Assembly (NCBI GenBank): GCA_000824805.1
Contig: CCNA01000002.1
Coordinates: 310,001-374,000 of the forward strand
Length of the DNA: 64,000 nt
Direction: 5' to 3'
DNA from: Mesorhizobium sp. SOD10
GTDB lineage: Bacteria > Pseudomonadota > Alphaproteobacteria > Rhizobiales > Rhizobiaceae
Below, piece after piece: positions 7,649 through 16,878 of this stretch. The translations under genes and the position numbers were made by a program. The first letter of the stretch is position 1. Each line of letters opens with the position of its first letter. The notes under the pieces were generated by a model, which saw only the letters and a program-made list of their open reading frames with translations, ran no database searches and was not told the DNA's origin.

Positions 7649-10234
7649 TTAGGATCCCAGAACGTCCTTGACGATCGTCGCCAGTTGCTTGAGCGAGAAC
7701 GGTTTCGGCAGGAAGCCGAAATGCGCGTCGGCCGGCAGGTTCTTCGCAAAGGCGTCTTCGGCATAGCCCGAAACGAACACGAACTTGATATCCGGCTGGC
7801 GCTTGCGGAGCTCGCCGAGCAATGTCGGCCCGTCCATCTCTGGCATCACCACGTCGGATACCACGATATCGACCTTGCCGCCGAGCGCCTCGAACACCTC
7901 AAGCGCCTCGACGCCGGACGACGCCTCATGCACGGTATAGCCGCGCGAGGTCAGCGCCCTGACGCCACCCATGCGCACCGCGTCCTCGTCCTCGACCAGT
8001 AGCACGGTGGCCGAGCCGGAAAGGTCTTTTGCGGTGTCGGCCGGCTTGGCCGGGACCGTCGCCGCGGCCGCCGGCACCTCGCCGGGCTCTGCCTGCTTTT
8101 TCACCTCAGCGATGTGGCGCGGCAGGAAGATACGGAACACCGTGCCCTTGCCGACTTCGGAATCGCAGAAGATGAAGCCGCCGGTCTGCTTGATGATGCC
8201 GTAGACCATCGACAAGCCGAGGCCGGTGCCCTTGCCCACTTCCTTGGTCGTGAAGAACGGCTCGAAGATCTTCTTCAGCACATCGGGCGCTATGCCGCTA
8301 CCGGTGTCCTCGACATCGACGAGCACATAGTCGGCCGGCGTCAGCTCGCGATAGGCAAAGGATTTGGACTCTTCCGCCGTCACGTTGCGGGTGCGCACGG
8401 TGAGGTCGCCCCCGCCCGGCATGGCGTCGCGCGCATTGACGGCGAGATTGACCACCACCTGCTCGAACTGGCCGATATCGACCTTGACCGGCCACAGGTC
8501 GCGGCCGTGGTCGATCTTGAGCTTGATGTCGTTGCCGACCAGCCGGGCGAGCAGCATCCTGAGATCGGCGAGAACATCGGTCAGGTTGAGCACTTCCGGC
8601 CGCAGCGTCTGCTTGCGCGAGAAGGCGAGCAATTGCCGCACGAGCGAGGCCGCCCGGTTGGCGTTCTGCTTGATGTTCATGATGTCGGGGAAGGACGGGT
8701 CCGACGGCCGGTGGTTGGTCAACAGAAGGTCGGACGCCATGATGATGGCGGTCAGCACGTTGTTGAAGTCATGCGCGATGCCCCCGGCGAGCTGGCCGAC
8801 TGCCTGCATCTTCTGGCTCTGCGCCATCTGGCCCTCGAGGGCCTTCTGCTCGGTAGTCTCGACCGCATAGACGATCGCGGATTCCTCGGCGCCCTCGCCG
8901 CCCGCGCTGTCGGCGACGGCATTGACGTAGAAGCGGATGTGGCGCTCCTCATTGCCGGGCAGCACGGAGTCGATCGGCTCGATATTGGCCTGCCGCTGCC
9001 TCGCCTTCTCGAAGGCGGCCGCGAAGGCCGGCCGATCGCGCTCGTGAACGATGGTCTCGAAGCGCACTCGCCGGTCGACGGCATCGCGGTCGACCACGGA
9101 CGAAAACAGCTGCAGGAACGGCGCGTTGGTGCGCAGGATGCGTCCGTTCGCATCGACGCCGGCAATCGCCATCGGCGTCGAGTTGAAGAAGCGCGTGAAG
9201 CGAACCTCCGACGCTCTGAGTTCGGCCGAAGCGTCCTCGCCCTGTGTGCGATTGAGCACGATCGTGCGGGTTGGGCCGTTCACGCCTTCGCGGCTTGCCG
9301 AAACCCGATGCATAAAGCGCACCGGCAGCGCTTGGCCGCTCATGGTGGTGAGATCGAGGTCGATGACGGCGTTGCGCGTGGTGCCGGGATCGGCCTTGAC
9401 GGAACGCACCAGCGCCATGCCGTCGCCGGCGATGATCTCCGGCAGCGTGATGGCGCCCGGCGTGAAGGAGGCGAGGTCGATGCCAAGCCACTCGGCGAGC
9501 GTGGCGTTGATATAGGTGACGCGGCCCTCCTGATCGGCCGAGAAGAATCCGGCGGGCGCATGGTCGAGATGGTCGATTGCCTTCTGCAGGTCGAGGAAGA
9601 AACGCTCCTGCTCCGCCCGTTCCTGCGAGATGTCGGCGAGCTGCCAGGCCAGCATCGGCAGCCTTTGTCCGGGCATGCTGAAGGCGCGGGCGCGGGCGCG
9701 ATACCAGCGCGCCCCGGGTTCGGCGCCCGGCTTGATCGATTGCGCCAGCCGGAACTCGCCGTCGCCCGCCTGGCCGTCGCGCAGGCCGGACGCCAGCCGG
9801 TAGATCGTCATCGAGGCCTCGGGAACATCCGACAACAGTCCTTCGACGGTCTTGAGATCGGCGGCCGAGGCGGCACCCGTCATGTCGGCATAGGCGCGGT
9901 TGGCATAGACGACGCGGCCCTTGGTGTCGGTGACCAGCAGGCCCTGCGACATCGAGTCGACGAAGGCTTTCGACAATTCGTCGCCCGTCGACCGCGGCGC
10001 GATCTGCACGAAGCCGATCGCGGTCGCGAACAGGAACCCGACGCCGATCATGGCGAGCACGCCGAGCATGCCGAGCAGGAAAGGATCGCCGAGCCGCTCG
10101 CGGAAAAGCCCGAAGACGATCGCGGCGCCCGTCAAGACGACGATGAAGACGATGAGCCTGGTGACGGCGCCCGGACGCGTGTTCTGGTCGACGATCGGTA
10201 CCGGATAGAAATCGCCGCGCGCTTCCTTGGCCAT
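7649..10234 (-). CDS. cckA: Cell-cycle hybrid histidine kinase CckA
   Basis: Membrane hybrid kinase/phosphatase at the top of the CckA-ChpT-CtrA phosphorelay that controls the alphaproteobacterial cell cycle. Of 861 residues, two membrane segments lie at about 24-44 and 52-76, followed by a PAS region to about 470. The dimerisation domain has phospho-accepting His488 in [14 protein letters not shown]. The ATPase domain has [18 protein letters not shown] and [14 protein letters not shown]. The C-terminal receiver has phospho-acceptor Asp794 ([13 protein letters not shown]). The start has GGGGGAA 3 bases upstream. It is divergent from the FliO-like gene. Three GANTC sites lie in the 112 bases before the start codon, hinting at methylation-linked control. 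Confidence 0.95.
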   Translation of the reverse strand: MAKEARGDFYPVPIVDQNTRPGAVTRLIVFIVVLTGAAIVFGLFRERLGDPFLLGMLGVLAMIGVGFLFATAIGFVQIAPRSTGDELSKAFVDSMSQGLLVTDTKGRVVYANRAYADMTGAASAADLKTVEGLLSDVPEASMTIYRLASGLRDGQAGDGEFRLAQSIKPGAEPGARWYRARARAFSMPGQRLPMLAWQLADISQERAEQERFFLDLQKAIDHLDHAPAGFFSADQEGRVTYINATLAEWLGIDLASFTPGAITLPEIIAGDGMALVRSVKADPGTTRNAVIDLDLTTMSGQALPVRFMHRVSASREGVNGPTRTIVLNRTQGEDASAELRASEVRFTRFFNSTPMAIAGVDANGRILRTNAPFLQLFSSVVDRDAVDRRVRFETIVHERDRPAFAAAFEKARQRQANIEPIDSVLPGNEERHIRFYVNAVADSAGGEGAEESAIVYAVETTEQKALEGQMAQSQKMQAVGQLAGGIAHDFNNVLTAIIMASDLLLTNHRPSDPSFPDIMNIKQNANRAASLVRQLLAFSRKQTLRPEVLNLTDVLADLRMLLARLVGNDIKLKIDHGRDLWPVKVDIGQFEQVVVNLAVNARDAMPGGGDLTVRTRNVTAEESKSFAYRELTPADYVLVDVEDTGSGIAPDVLKKIFEPFFTTKEVGKGTGLGLSMVYGIIKQTGGFIFCDSEVGKGTVFRIFLPRHIAEVKKQAEPGEVPAAAATVPAKPADTAKDLSGSATVLLVEDEDAVRMGGVRALTSRGYTVHEASSGVEALEVFEALGGKVDIVVSDVVMPEMDGPTLLGELRKRQPDIKFVFVSGYAEDAFAKNLPADAHFGFLPKPFSLKQLATIVKDVLGS

Positions 10235-10249
10235 GTTCCCCCTGCTCGT

Positions 10250-10346
10250 GATTCCGGTGTCCGATGGGCGCGGACGGTCGGTTGAATCACATTCTCCTGT
10301 AACGGAAAAGGCCCCGGCGGCAAATGTCCGATAAAATCAATGATTC
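10250..10346. promoter_or_regulatory. Cluster of three GANTC (CcrM) sites upstream of cckA
   Basis: GATTC at 10250, GAATC at 10284 and GATTC at 10342 fall within 97 bases. CcrM methylates GANTC in alphaproteobacteria and GcrA reads the methylation state. Such sites are expected less than once per 256 bases in a GC-rich genome, so three here is notable. Confidence 0.5.
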
Positions 10347-10358
10347 ATGCTTCAAACT

Positions 10359-10380
10359 GTTCACGATCAGTGAAGTGAAC
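10359..10380. promoter_or_regulatory. Inverted repeat between cckA and the FliO-like gene
   Basis: TTCAC at 10360-10364 faces GTGAA at 10370-10374 with a five-base spacer, followed at once by a second GTGAAC. It could be an operator for either divergent gene; no known regulator is matched. Confidence 0.35.
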
Positions 10381-10442
10381 TTGCGGCCAGCCGCCGCGGC
10401 GGTCTAGTGTCGCCTCACTCGAAAAGGCGATTGGGTGCACCG

Positions 10443-11165
10443 ATGCTGCAGTGGCTGGATAACGTGGCGGGTCCGGGTTATGTCGCTGCAATCCTGTGGA
10501 CGTTCGCAGCGCTCATTCTGCTTGTCGTCGTCCTGCTCGTCATCAAGGTCGTGCGGAACCTGACCTTCGGCACGTTCGTGGCCGGCGGCAGGAACCGCAA
10601 GACGCGCCTTGCGGTCATGGACGCCACCGCCGTCGACAGCCATCGCCGCCTGGTGCTGGTACGCCGCGACGACATCGAGCACCTGATCCTGATCGGCGGG
10701 CCGACCGATGTCGTGGTCGAGCGCGATATCCGGCTCGCGGCACCTCGCCGGCCGGCGCTGACCGGCGACAGCGGCCAGCAGCAGCCGACCGCCGCCGCGC
10801 GCCCGCGCACGCCGCAGCCGGCACCTCCGCCCGCACCCGCCCCCGCCAGACAACCGCCGCCGCCTGCCTCCCAGCCAGCTGCTGCCGCACGCCCGCGCGC
10901 GCCGGCGCCCGCTCCCGCGCCGGCGGCGCCCAGCCAGCCGACGGCAAGAGTCATGCCGCTGCCGGGCTACGGGACGACCAACGGCAGCGCCAGATACACG
11001 CCGCCGCCCTCAAATGAGTCCATCGACGACACGTTGATGCAGGAGCTCGAGACCTCTCTCGACGAGACGCACGCCCAGCCGGCCGCAAGCAAACCCGCGC
11101 CCAAGCCTTCCCTCGACGACGAGATGACCAAGCTGCTTGGCGAGCTGGGCAGCCACAAGCGCTGA
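10443..11165 (+). CDS. FliO/MopB-like membrane protein
   Basis: A 240-residue protein with one N-terminal membrane segment (YVAAILWTFAALILLVVVLLVIKVV, about residues 12-36). A short FliO-like cytoplasmic domain follows: KTRLAVMDATAVDSHRRLVLVRRDDIEHLILIGGPTDVVVE. That region matches the export-apparatus protein FliO. The rest is a long Pro/Ala-rich linker and an acidic C-terminal segment (LDDEMTKLLGELGSHKR). No flagellar genes are nearby, so a role outside the flagellum is equally possible. It is divergent from cckA. The start at 10443 replaces a longer frame from 10407 because the membrane segment follows directly. Confidence 0.7.
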   Translation: MLQWLDNVAGPGYVAAILWTFAALILLVVVLLVIKVVRNLTFGTFVAGGRNRKTRLAVMDATAVDSHRRLVLVRRDDIEHLILIGGPTDVVVERDIRLAAPRRPALTGDSGQQQPTAAARPRTPQPAPPPAPAPARQPPPPASQPAAAARPRAPAPAPAPAAPSQPTARVMPLPGYGTTNGSARYTPPPSNESIDDTLMQELETSLDETHAQPAASKPAPKPSLDDEMTKLLGELGSHKR

Positions 11166-11212
11166 TATTGCGGCAGGTTGCCGGTCCGGGCGAACCTCTC
11201 CGTGCCCTTGAT

Positions 11213-11325
11213 GCAATTCCTGGAAAAGTGCGCAGCGGCCAAGCTTGGCTACTTCGCCGTAGCCTTCCATCCGGATTCGTCAAAGCAAAGAGATAGAGTG
11301 TTTCACGGTTTCCGTGAAACACTCT
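11213..11325. repeat. Composite extragenic palindrome (modules A+B) with an internal hairpin insert
   Basis: Module A begins GCAATTCCTGGAAAAGTG at 11213. About 26 bases, including CCAAGCTTGG and the stem GGCTAC/GTAGCC, interrupt it. It then resumes at TTCCATCCGG and continues through CAAAGAGATAGAG to module B, the perfect hairpin GTGTTTCACGG/CCGTGAAACAC (11296-11324). Confidence 0.7.
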
Positions 11326-11337
11326 GGTGCTGGGAAC

Positions 11338-11364
11338 AAAAATGGCCGGAAATCCGGCCATTTT
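11338..11364. terminator. Bidirectional terminator between the FliO-like gene and dksA
   Basis: AAAATGGCCGGA and TCCGGCCATTTT form a perfect 12-bp stem with a two-base centre and A/T runs on both sides, so it can end transcription from either convergent gene. Confidence 0.85.
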
Positions 11365-11392
11365 CTACGTCTTCTTGCCTGTTCGCTTCGCG

Positions 11393-11809
11393 TCAGTCGT
11401 CGCGATAGACCTTCTCGCGGCGCTCGTGGCGCTCCTGCGCCTCGATCGACAGTGTCGCGATCGGACGCGCGTCGAGCCGCTTCAGCGCGATCGGCTCCCC
11501 GGTCTCCTCGCAATAGCCGTAGGTGCCTTCGTCGATGCGCTGGAGCGCGGAGTCGATTTTCGAGATGAGCTTGCGTTGACGATCGCGGGCGCGCAATTCG
11601 ATGGCGCGGTCGGTTTCGGAGGAGGCGCGATCGGCTAGGTCGGGATGGTTGGCGTTTTCCTGCTGCAGGATTTCGAGGGTTTCGCGCGCTTCGCGCAGAA
11701 TGTCGTTCTTCCAAGTGATAAGCTTTTGGCGGAAGTACGATTTTTGCCGTTCGTTCATGAACGGCTCGTCTTCGGAGGGTACGTAATCGGCGGTAACGAT
11801 GTCGTTCAT
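11393..11809 (-). CDS. dksA: RNA polymerase-binding transcription factor DksA (Cys-poor form)
   Basis: Binds the secondary channel of RNA polymerase and, with ppGpp, adjusts promoter choice in starvation. The 138-residue protein has the coiled coil with acidic tip residues Asp57 and Asp60 (HPDLADRAS). It also has the C-terminal globular part GTYGYCEETGEPIALKRLDARP. Of the four zinc cysteines in the E. coli protein only the first remains (Cys100); the others are Thr103, Ser121 and Ala124. This fits the alphaproteobacterial form that does without zinc. The start at 11809 has GGTGAG upstream; the frame extending to 11896 has no support. Confidence 0.93.
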   Translation of the reverse strand: MNDIVTADYVPSEDEPFMNERQKSYFRQKLITWKNDILREARETLEILQQENANHPDLADRASSETDRAIELRARDRQRKLISKIDSALQRIDEGTYGYCEETGEPIALKRLDARPIATLSIEAQERHERREKVYRDD

Positions 11810-12045
11810 TCGACTCACCCAACAACCCCAAATTTGGCGCCTATATATTCGGGGACAAGAGCCTGCACAAGCGCTATCGGCGACAGTTTCACGCAATTGT
11901 TAGTCTCACATCGGCAGCTCCGGCGACGACGTTGTTTCAACGGCAGAAAACGAATTCGCGCATGATTCGTTGCAGTCGCCGGTATCGGCCATTGTGCAGG
12001 ACATCGTTCTGGTGACTAATCGCGCTTTGTTTCGAAGGAAGCGCC

Positions 12046-12561
12046 ATGGGGGTCGGTTTGAGCAGGCTTTTTCTGTTGCGACATGCCAAAGCCGGCTGGG
12101 CACTGCCCGGGGTGCGCGATTTCGACCGTCCGCTCGACGAATCGGGCATGGCCGATGCCGAAGCAATCGGAGAGGCCATGCGGGTCCGCAACTATGTGCC
12201 GGACGTCACGCTTTGCTCCAATGCCAAGCGGGCAAGACAGACGCTGGAAGGCCTGGCGGGGCGCACCGACACCGGCCGGGTCCTGTTCTTCGACACGCTC
12301 TACAGCGAGGATGCGGCCGGCTATCTCGAGATCATCCGCAAAAGTAGCGGCGCCGATCAGCTTCTGGTGATAGGCCACAATCCCATGACCGAGGATCTGG
12401 CCACAGCGGTGTCAGGTGACGGCGACGAGGCGGCGCGCGGCATGATGAACCACGGTTTTCCGACCTCCGGCCTCGCCGTGGTGCGCTTTCCCGGCAATCT
12501 CGCGGAAGCCGCTCAGGGCAGCGGCTATCTCGAGGCCTTTCTCACGCCGGCCGACCTTTGA
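12046..12561 (+). CDS. sixA: SixA-type histidine phosphatase
   Basis: A 171-residue member of the histidine phosphatase (phosphoglycerate-mutase-like) superfamily, SixA group. SixA in E. coli removes phosphate from phosphohistidines, such as PtsO/ArcB Hpt domains. The catalytic RHG-like motif is LFLLRHAKAG (Arg12, His13). LCSNAKRARQTLEGL and the second histidine in VIGHNPMTEDLA complete the active site. The ribosome site GGAAG precedes the start. It sits 42 bases before ycjX and may be co-transcribed. The partner phosphoprotein is unknown; an Hpt protein is encoded elsewhere in this window. Confidence 0.85.
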   Translation: MGVGLSRLFLLRHAKAGWALPGVRDFDRPLDESGMADAEAIGEAMRVRNYVPDVTLCSNAKRARQTLEGLAGRTDTGRVLFFDTLYSEDAAGYLEIIRKSSGADQLLVIGHNPMTEDLATAVSGDGDEAARGMMNHGFPTSGLAVVRFPGNLAEAAQGSGYLEAFLTPADL

Positions 12562-12603
12562 GGTCATTTCAAACCCGCAGTCCACGGCCTATATCGGGCG
12601 CGG

Positions 12604-14097
12604 ATGCGCAACCTGAGGCCCGATTTGGCATCATCGATCACCAATTTCACCGACGAGGCAAGGATTGCGCTCGACACGCTGTCGGGCCGCGCCGCCGCGC
12701 TCTTCTCTCCGTCATTGCGTCTTGGCGTCACCGGCCTCTCCCGCGCCGGCAAGACGGTGTTCATCTCCGCCTTCGTCCACAACCTCATCCATGGCGGACG
12801 CCTGCCGCTCTTCGAGGCGCAGAAATCCGGCCGCATCGCTCGCGCCTTCCTGGAGGAGCAGCCGGACGACGCCGTTCCGCGTTTCCAATATGAAGACCAT
12901 GTCGCGGCCTTGGTGAACGATCGCGTCTGGCCGGACTCGACCCGCGCCATCTCCGAGCTCCGGCTCACGATCGAATATGAGTCGGCTTCCGGCTGGAACC
13001 GGCTATTTTCAGCCGGAAAACTATCCGTCGACATCGTCGATTATCCCGGCGAATGGCTGCTCGACCTGCCGCTGCTCGGCAAATCATTCGCCGATTTTTC
13101 ACGCGAGGCGGTCGAACTGGCCGCCCTGCCCGTCCGTTCCGACCTGTCGCGGGCTTGGCGCGAGACGGCCTCCGCCATCGACCCCGATGCCGAGGCAGAC
13201 GAGATGACGGCGCGACGATTGGCCGAGAGCTTTGCCGCCTATCTTAAGGCCTGCAAGCTCGACGACCGCGCGCTGTCGACGCTGCCGCCCGGCCGTTTCC
13301 TGATGCCGGGCGACCTCGAAGGTTCTCCGGCGCTTACCTTCGCGCCGCTGATGACCCTGTCGAAGGGCCGGCCGCGCTCCGGATCGCTGCAGGCGATGAT
13401 GGAGCGCCGCTACGAGGCCTATAAGACGCATGTCGTGAAACCGTTCTTTCGCGAACACATCACCCGTCTCGACCGGCAGATCGTGCTGATCGATGCCATG
13501 CAGGCGCTCAATGCCGGCCCAGCCGCCATGGCCGATCTGGAGCGCGCCGTCACCGAGATCCTGTCCTGCTTCCGGCCCGGACGCGGTAATTTCCTGACTG
13601 ACTTCTTCTCGCGCCGCATCGACCGCATCCTGGTCGCCGCGACCAAGGCGGACCATCTGCATCACGAAAGCCATGACCGGCTGCAGGCGATCGTGCGCCG
13701 GCTGACCGACCGGGCCGTAGCGCGGGCGAATTTCAGTGGCGCCGCCGTCGATGTCGTTGCCATGGCCGCGATCCGCTCGACCCGCGAGGGCACGGTGAAG
13801 CAAGGCCGCGAGACGCTGCCGGTGATCATCGGCACCCCGCTCAAGGGCGAGAAGATCAATGGCGAGACATTCGACGGAAAGACCGAAACGGCCATATTCC
13901 CGGGCGATTTGCCGGAAAAGGTGGATGCGGTGTTCGACACTCCCGGATCGCCGCCTGACAGCACCGAACCGGCGATCCGCTTCGTGCGTTTCCGCCCGCC
14001 TAAGCTCGAACGCACAGCCGAAGGCGTCACGCTGTCCCTGCCGCATATCCGGCTCGACCGCGCGCTGCAGTTCCTGATCGGAGATCATCTGGCATGA
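12604..14097 (+). CDS. ycjX: YcjX-family stress-associated GTPase-like protein (DUF463)
   Basis: A 497-residue nucleotide-binding protein of the YcjX family. The Walker A/P-loop GLSRAGKT is at about residues 44-51, and VDIVDYPGEWLLDLPLL resembles the switch II region. VLIDAMQALNAG and ILVAATKADHLHHES supply a G4-like TKAD motif. It is followed by ycjF with a four-base ATGA overlap, so the two are translationally coupled. In enterobacteria ycjX-ycjF belong to the phage-shock regulon, but no psp genes are seen here. The molecular role is not established. Confidence 0.92.
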   Translation: MRNLRPDLASSITNFTDEARIALDTLSGRAAALFSPSLRLGVTGLSRAGKTVFISAFVHNLIHGGRLPLFEAQKSGRIARAFLEEQPDDAVPRFQYEDHVAALVNDRVWPDSTRAISELRLTIEYESASGWNRLFSAGKLSVDIVDYPGEWLLDLPLLGKSFADFSREAVELAALPVRSDLSRAWRETASAIDPDAEADEMTARRLAESFAAYLKACKLDDRALSTLPPGRFLMPGDLEGSPALTFAPLMTLSKGRPRSGSLQAMMERRYEAYKTHVVKPFFREHITRLDRQIVLIDAMQALNAGPAAMADLERAVTEILSCFRPGRGNFLTDFFSRRIDRILVAATKADHLHHESHDRLQAIVRRLTDRAVARANFSGAAVDVVAMAAIRSTREGTVKQGRETLPVIIGTPLKGEKINGETFDGKTETAIFPGDLPEKVDAVFDTPGSPPDSTEPAIRFVRFRPPKLERTAEGVTLSLPHIRLDRALQFLIGDHLA

Positions 14098-15176
14098 CCG
14101 CGCCCCGCAAACCGGCGGCCTTCCGCATCGAGCCTGAGACAGAAGCGCCGCCGCAACCGCCACGAAACCGCGTCGCCGAGGAGCAGCCGGCGCGCAGGCC
14201 GCGTGCCGCAAGGGCGGATGTGGCGGTCGTGATCCCCTCGGAGGTCGACATCTTCGACGAGCCGGACATCGAGGCCGCGGTCCCGCCGCCGGCGACGGCG
14301 CCAAGAAAGCGCTCGCTGCTGGCCCGGCTGTTCTTCGGTGCGGTCGGTGCCCTCATCTCGCTGGCGGTCGGCCTGTGGGCCGACCAGCTGATCCGCGACC
14401 TGTTCGCGCGTGCCGAGTGGCTCGGCTGGCTGGCGGCGGGCATGGCGGCGATCGCGTTGCTCTCGCTGCTCGTCATCCTCATCCGCGAATTCCTCGCCAT
14501 CGCCCGTCTTGCCGAAGTCGAAAAGATGCAGAAACAGGCCCTCGACGCCGTGGCGCGCGACGATCCCAAGGCAGCGCGCGCCTTGGTCGACGAGCTTTCG
14601 GCCTTCGTCGCGGCAAAACCCGAGACCGCCGCAGGGCGCCGCTCGCTCACCGAACTGCGCGGTGAGATCATCGACGGCGCCAATCTGGTGCGGCTTGCCG
14701 AAACAGAGATCCTGTCGCCTCTCGATGCCCGCGCCAAGGTCATGATCCTGGAAGCGGCGAAGCGCGTCTCCCTGATCACGGCGGTCAGCCCCCGCGCGCT
14801 GGTCGACATCGCCTATGTCGTGTTCGAGGCTGGGCGCCTGATCCGCCGGCTCTCCGAACTCTACGGCGGCCGTCCCGGCACGCTCGGCTTCTTTCGGCTG
14901 GCACGCGGCGTGCTTGCGCATCTGGCGGTGACAGGCTCGATCGCGGTCGGCGACAGTTTCGTGCAGCAGATCGTCGGCCATGGCCTTGCCGCGAAACTCT
15001 CGGCAAAACTCGGCGAAGGCGTGGTCAACGGCATGATGACGGCACGCATCGGCATCGCAGCGATGGAAACCGCCCGGCCCTTGCCGTTCATCGCCGTAAA
15101 GCGCCCGGGCCTCGGCGATTTCCTCTCGGCGCTGACGTCCTTCGCGGCGCGAAAGGAAGGGCCGGCGCAAGAATAG
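14094..15176 (+). CDS. ycjF: YcjF-family membrane protein (DUF697)
   Basis: Inner-membrane protein of 360 residues, partner of YcjX. A polar, Pro/Arg-rich N-terminus (about 75 residues) is followed by two membrane helices, LLARLFFGAVGALISLAVGLW (from about 78) and LGWLAAGMAAIALLSLLVILI. The DUF697 C-terminal region includes AVSPRALVDIAYVVFEAGRLI, LARGVLAHLAVTGSIAVGDSF and GEGVVNGMMTARIGIAAMETARPLPF. The ATGA overlap with ycjX and the family pairing make the assignment firm, but function is unknown beyond a link to envelope stress. Confidence 0.92.
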   Translation: MTAPRKPAAFRIEPETEAPPQPPRNRVAEEQPARRPRAARADVAVVIPSEVDIFDEPDIEAAVPPPATAPRKRSLLARLFFGAVGALISLAVGLWADQLIRDLFARAEWLGWLAAGMAAIALLSLLVILIREFLAIARLAEVEKMQKQALDAVARDDPKAARALVDELSAFVAAKPETAAGRRSLTELRGEIIDGANLVRLAETEILSPLDARAKVMILEAAKRVSLITAVSPRALVDIAYVVFEAGRLIRRLSELYGGRPGTLGFFRLARGVLAHLAVTGSIAVGDSFVQQIVGHGLAAKLSAKLGEGVVNGMMTARIGIAAMETARPLPFIAVKRPGLGDFLSALTSFAARKEGPAQE

Positions 15177-15275
15177 GGTAAACGCGAAAACTACCACCGG
15201 TGACGAAGCATTAACCAATCTTCGCCATGGTCGATCAGGTCCAAAGAACAGACTCTGTCGTGCCGGGTGTCGTCC

Positions 15276-15830
15276 ATGAGAAGCGTAATCCTGTCCTGCG
15301 TGCTGCCTGCGACGGTTGCGATTGCCGCGCCGCTCGGATTGGTCGAAAAGGCCTTTGGCGCAGAGCCGGACAAACAGTTTTTCCACTCCATCGAAGGCAG
15401 ATGGGTCGGCCCCGGCGAGATCATCGCGGGCAAGTACAAGGGCACGAAATTCACCTGCGATTTCAACGGCTCGACGCCTGCCAGCAAGCTCGGCATGACG
15501 CTTGACGGCGGTTGCAGGGTGGGCGTGTTCACGCAAAAGATGTCGGCCAGCGTGGAGCGCAAGGGCCGCAACGGTTACAGGGGCACCTTCATGGGCGGCT
15601 CGGCCGAAAGCGGAATGGACATCGTCGGCGGCAATGTCGTCGATGCCCAGAAGGTGGTCTTCACCATCAACCGCAAGCAGTTGAATGGCGTCATGCAGGC
15701 GCGTGTGCCCGACGGCAATTCGATGACCGTGACGGTGGCCGTGCGCGTCAACGATCAGCTCGTGCCGGTGATCGGCATGAGCCTGAAGCGGGTCGACTCG
15801 GTCGAAGTCGGCGCCATCGCCAAGAACTGA
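15276..15830 (+). CDS. Secreted protein of unknown function
   Basis: A 184-residue protein with a signal peptide (MRSVILSCVLPATVAIAAPLG, cleavage probably after EKAFGA). The mature part is a beta-rich domain starting FHSIEGRWVGPGEIIAGKYKG. It has paired Cys in FTCDFNG and GGCRVGVF, and repeating strands such as VVFTINRKQLNGVMQARV. It has the look of small periplasmic beta-barrel proteins of rhizobia, but I do not recognise the family. The ATG at 15276 has GGGTG upstream; an in-frame GTG at 15267 is less likely. It stands alone after ycjF. Confidence 0.7.
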   Translation: MRSVILSCVLPATVAIAAPLGLVEKAFGAEPDKQFFHSIEGRWVGPGEIIAGKYKGTKFTCDFNGSTPASKLGMTLDGGCRVGVFTQKMSASVERKGRNGYRGTFMGGSAESGMDIVGGNVVDAQKVVFTINRKQLNGVMQARVPDGNSMTVTVAVRVNDQLVPVIGMSLKRVDSVEVGAIAKN

Positions 15831-15876
15831 CCGGCGCGCTTCCGGCAACCGCGCCCGCGCTCGCGAAATTGAGAGC

Positions 15877-16878
15877 TCAAGTCAAAGTCGGGAAGTGGCA
15901 GGCCACCTTGCGGCCGGGGCGATATTCCCTCAGTTCCGGCCGCTCGGACCGGCAGCGATCCGCCGCGATCGGGCATCGCGGGTGGAAGCGGCATCCGGAC
16001 GGTGGCTTCAGCGGGCTCGGCACATCGCCGGTGAGGATGATGCGCTTGCGCGCGCCCGTGGGCGTCGTCTCGACGACGGGAACCGCCGAGATCAGCGCCT
16101 GGCTGTAGGGATGGGCCGGCGTCGCAAACACCTCTTCCGCCGGCCCTTCCTCGACGATCGAGCCGAGATACATGACCGCGATGCGGGTCGAGACCTGCCG
16201 CACTACGGAAAGGTCGTGGGCGATGAAGATATAGGTGAGCTTCAGCTTCTCCTGCAGGTCGGCGAGCAGGTTGACGATCTGAGCCTGCACGGACACGTCG
16301 AGCGCTGAGACGGGCTCGTCCAGCACGACAAGATCGGGGTTCAACGCGATCGCCCGCGCGATGCCGACGCGCTGGCGCTGGCCGCCCGAGAATTCGTGCG
16401 GATAGCGCATCACATGGTCCGGCAACAGTCCGACCAGTTCGAAAAGCTCCGCCACCCGTGCGGTGATCTCCTTGGCCGAAAGCTTGCCGTGGATGCGCAG
16501 CGGCTCGGCGACGAGGTCGCCGACGCGCCGGCGCGGATTGAGCGAGGCCGAGGGGTCCTGGAAGACCATCTGCAGGCGCCGGCGCAGCGGCCGGAGCTCG
16601 GACAGCGACTTCGAGGTGATGTCGTCGCCTTCGAACAGAAGCTTGCCGTCTGTGATGTCGTAGAGCCGAACCAGGCAGCGCGCCAGCGTGGACTTGCCGC
16701 ATCCGGATTCGCCGACAAGGCCGACCGTCTCGCCGCGCCGCACGGTCAGCGAGACATTGTCGACCGCATGGACCGTCCGCCTGCCCTCGGCGGAAAAGCG
16801 GGTGCCGATCGAAAAACGCTTTGCCAGCGAGCGCGTCTCGAGGATCGATCGGTCGGCGTCAATCATTGCTTCGCTCAT
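15877..16878 (-). CDS. Peptide ABC transporter ATPase, DppF/OppF type
   Basis: Second ATPase of a dipeptide/oligopeptide importer (333 residues). Walker A is GLVGESGCGKSTLARCLVRL, the Q-loop MVFQDPSASLNPRR, the signature FSGGQRQRVGIARAI and Walker B DLVVLDEPVSALD. The C-terminal oligopeptide-transporter extension includes PSPLKPPSGCRFHPRCPIAADRC, with the Cys spacing typical of DppD/F. The start overlaps the stop of the upstream dppD-like gene by four bases (ATGA), so translation is coupled. It is the last gene of a seven-gene peptide operon. Confidence 0.93.
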   Translation of the reverse strand: MSEAMIDADRSILETRSLAKRFSIGTRFSAEGRRTVHAVDNVSLTVRRGETVGLVGESGCGKSTLARCLVRLYDITDGKLLFEGDDITSKSLSELRPLRRRLQMVFQDPSASLNPRRRVGDLVAEPLRIHGKLSAKEITARVAELFELVGLLPDHVMRYPHEFSGGQRQRVGIARAIALNPDLVVLDEPVSALDVSVQAQIVNLLADLQEKLKLTYIFIAHDLSVVRQVSTRIAVMYLGSIVEEGPAEEVFATPAHPYSQALISAVPVVETTPTGARKRIILTGDVPSPLKPPSGCRFHPRCPIAADRCRSERPELREYRPGRKVACHFPTLT

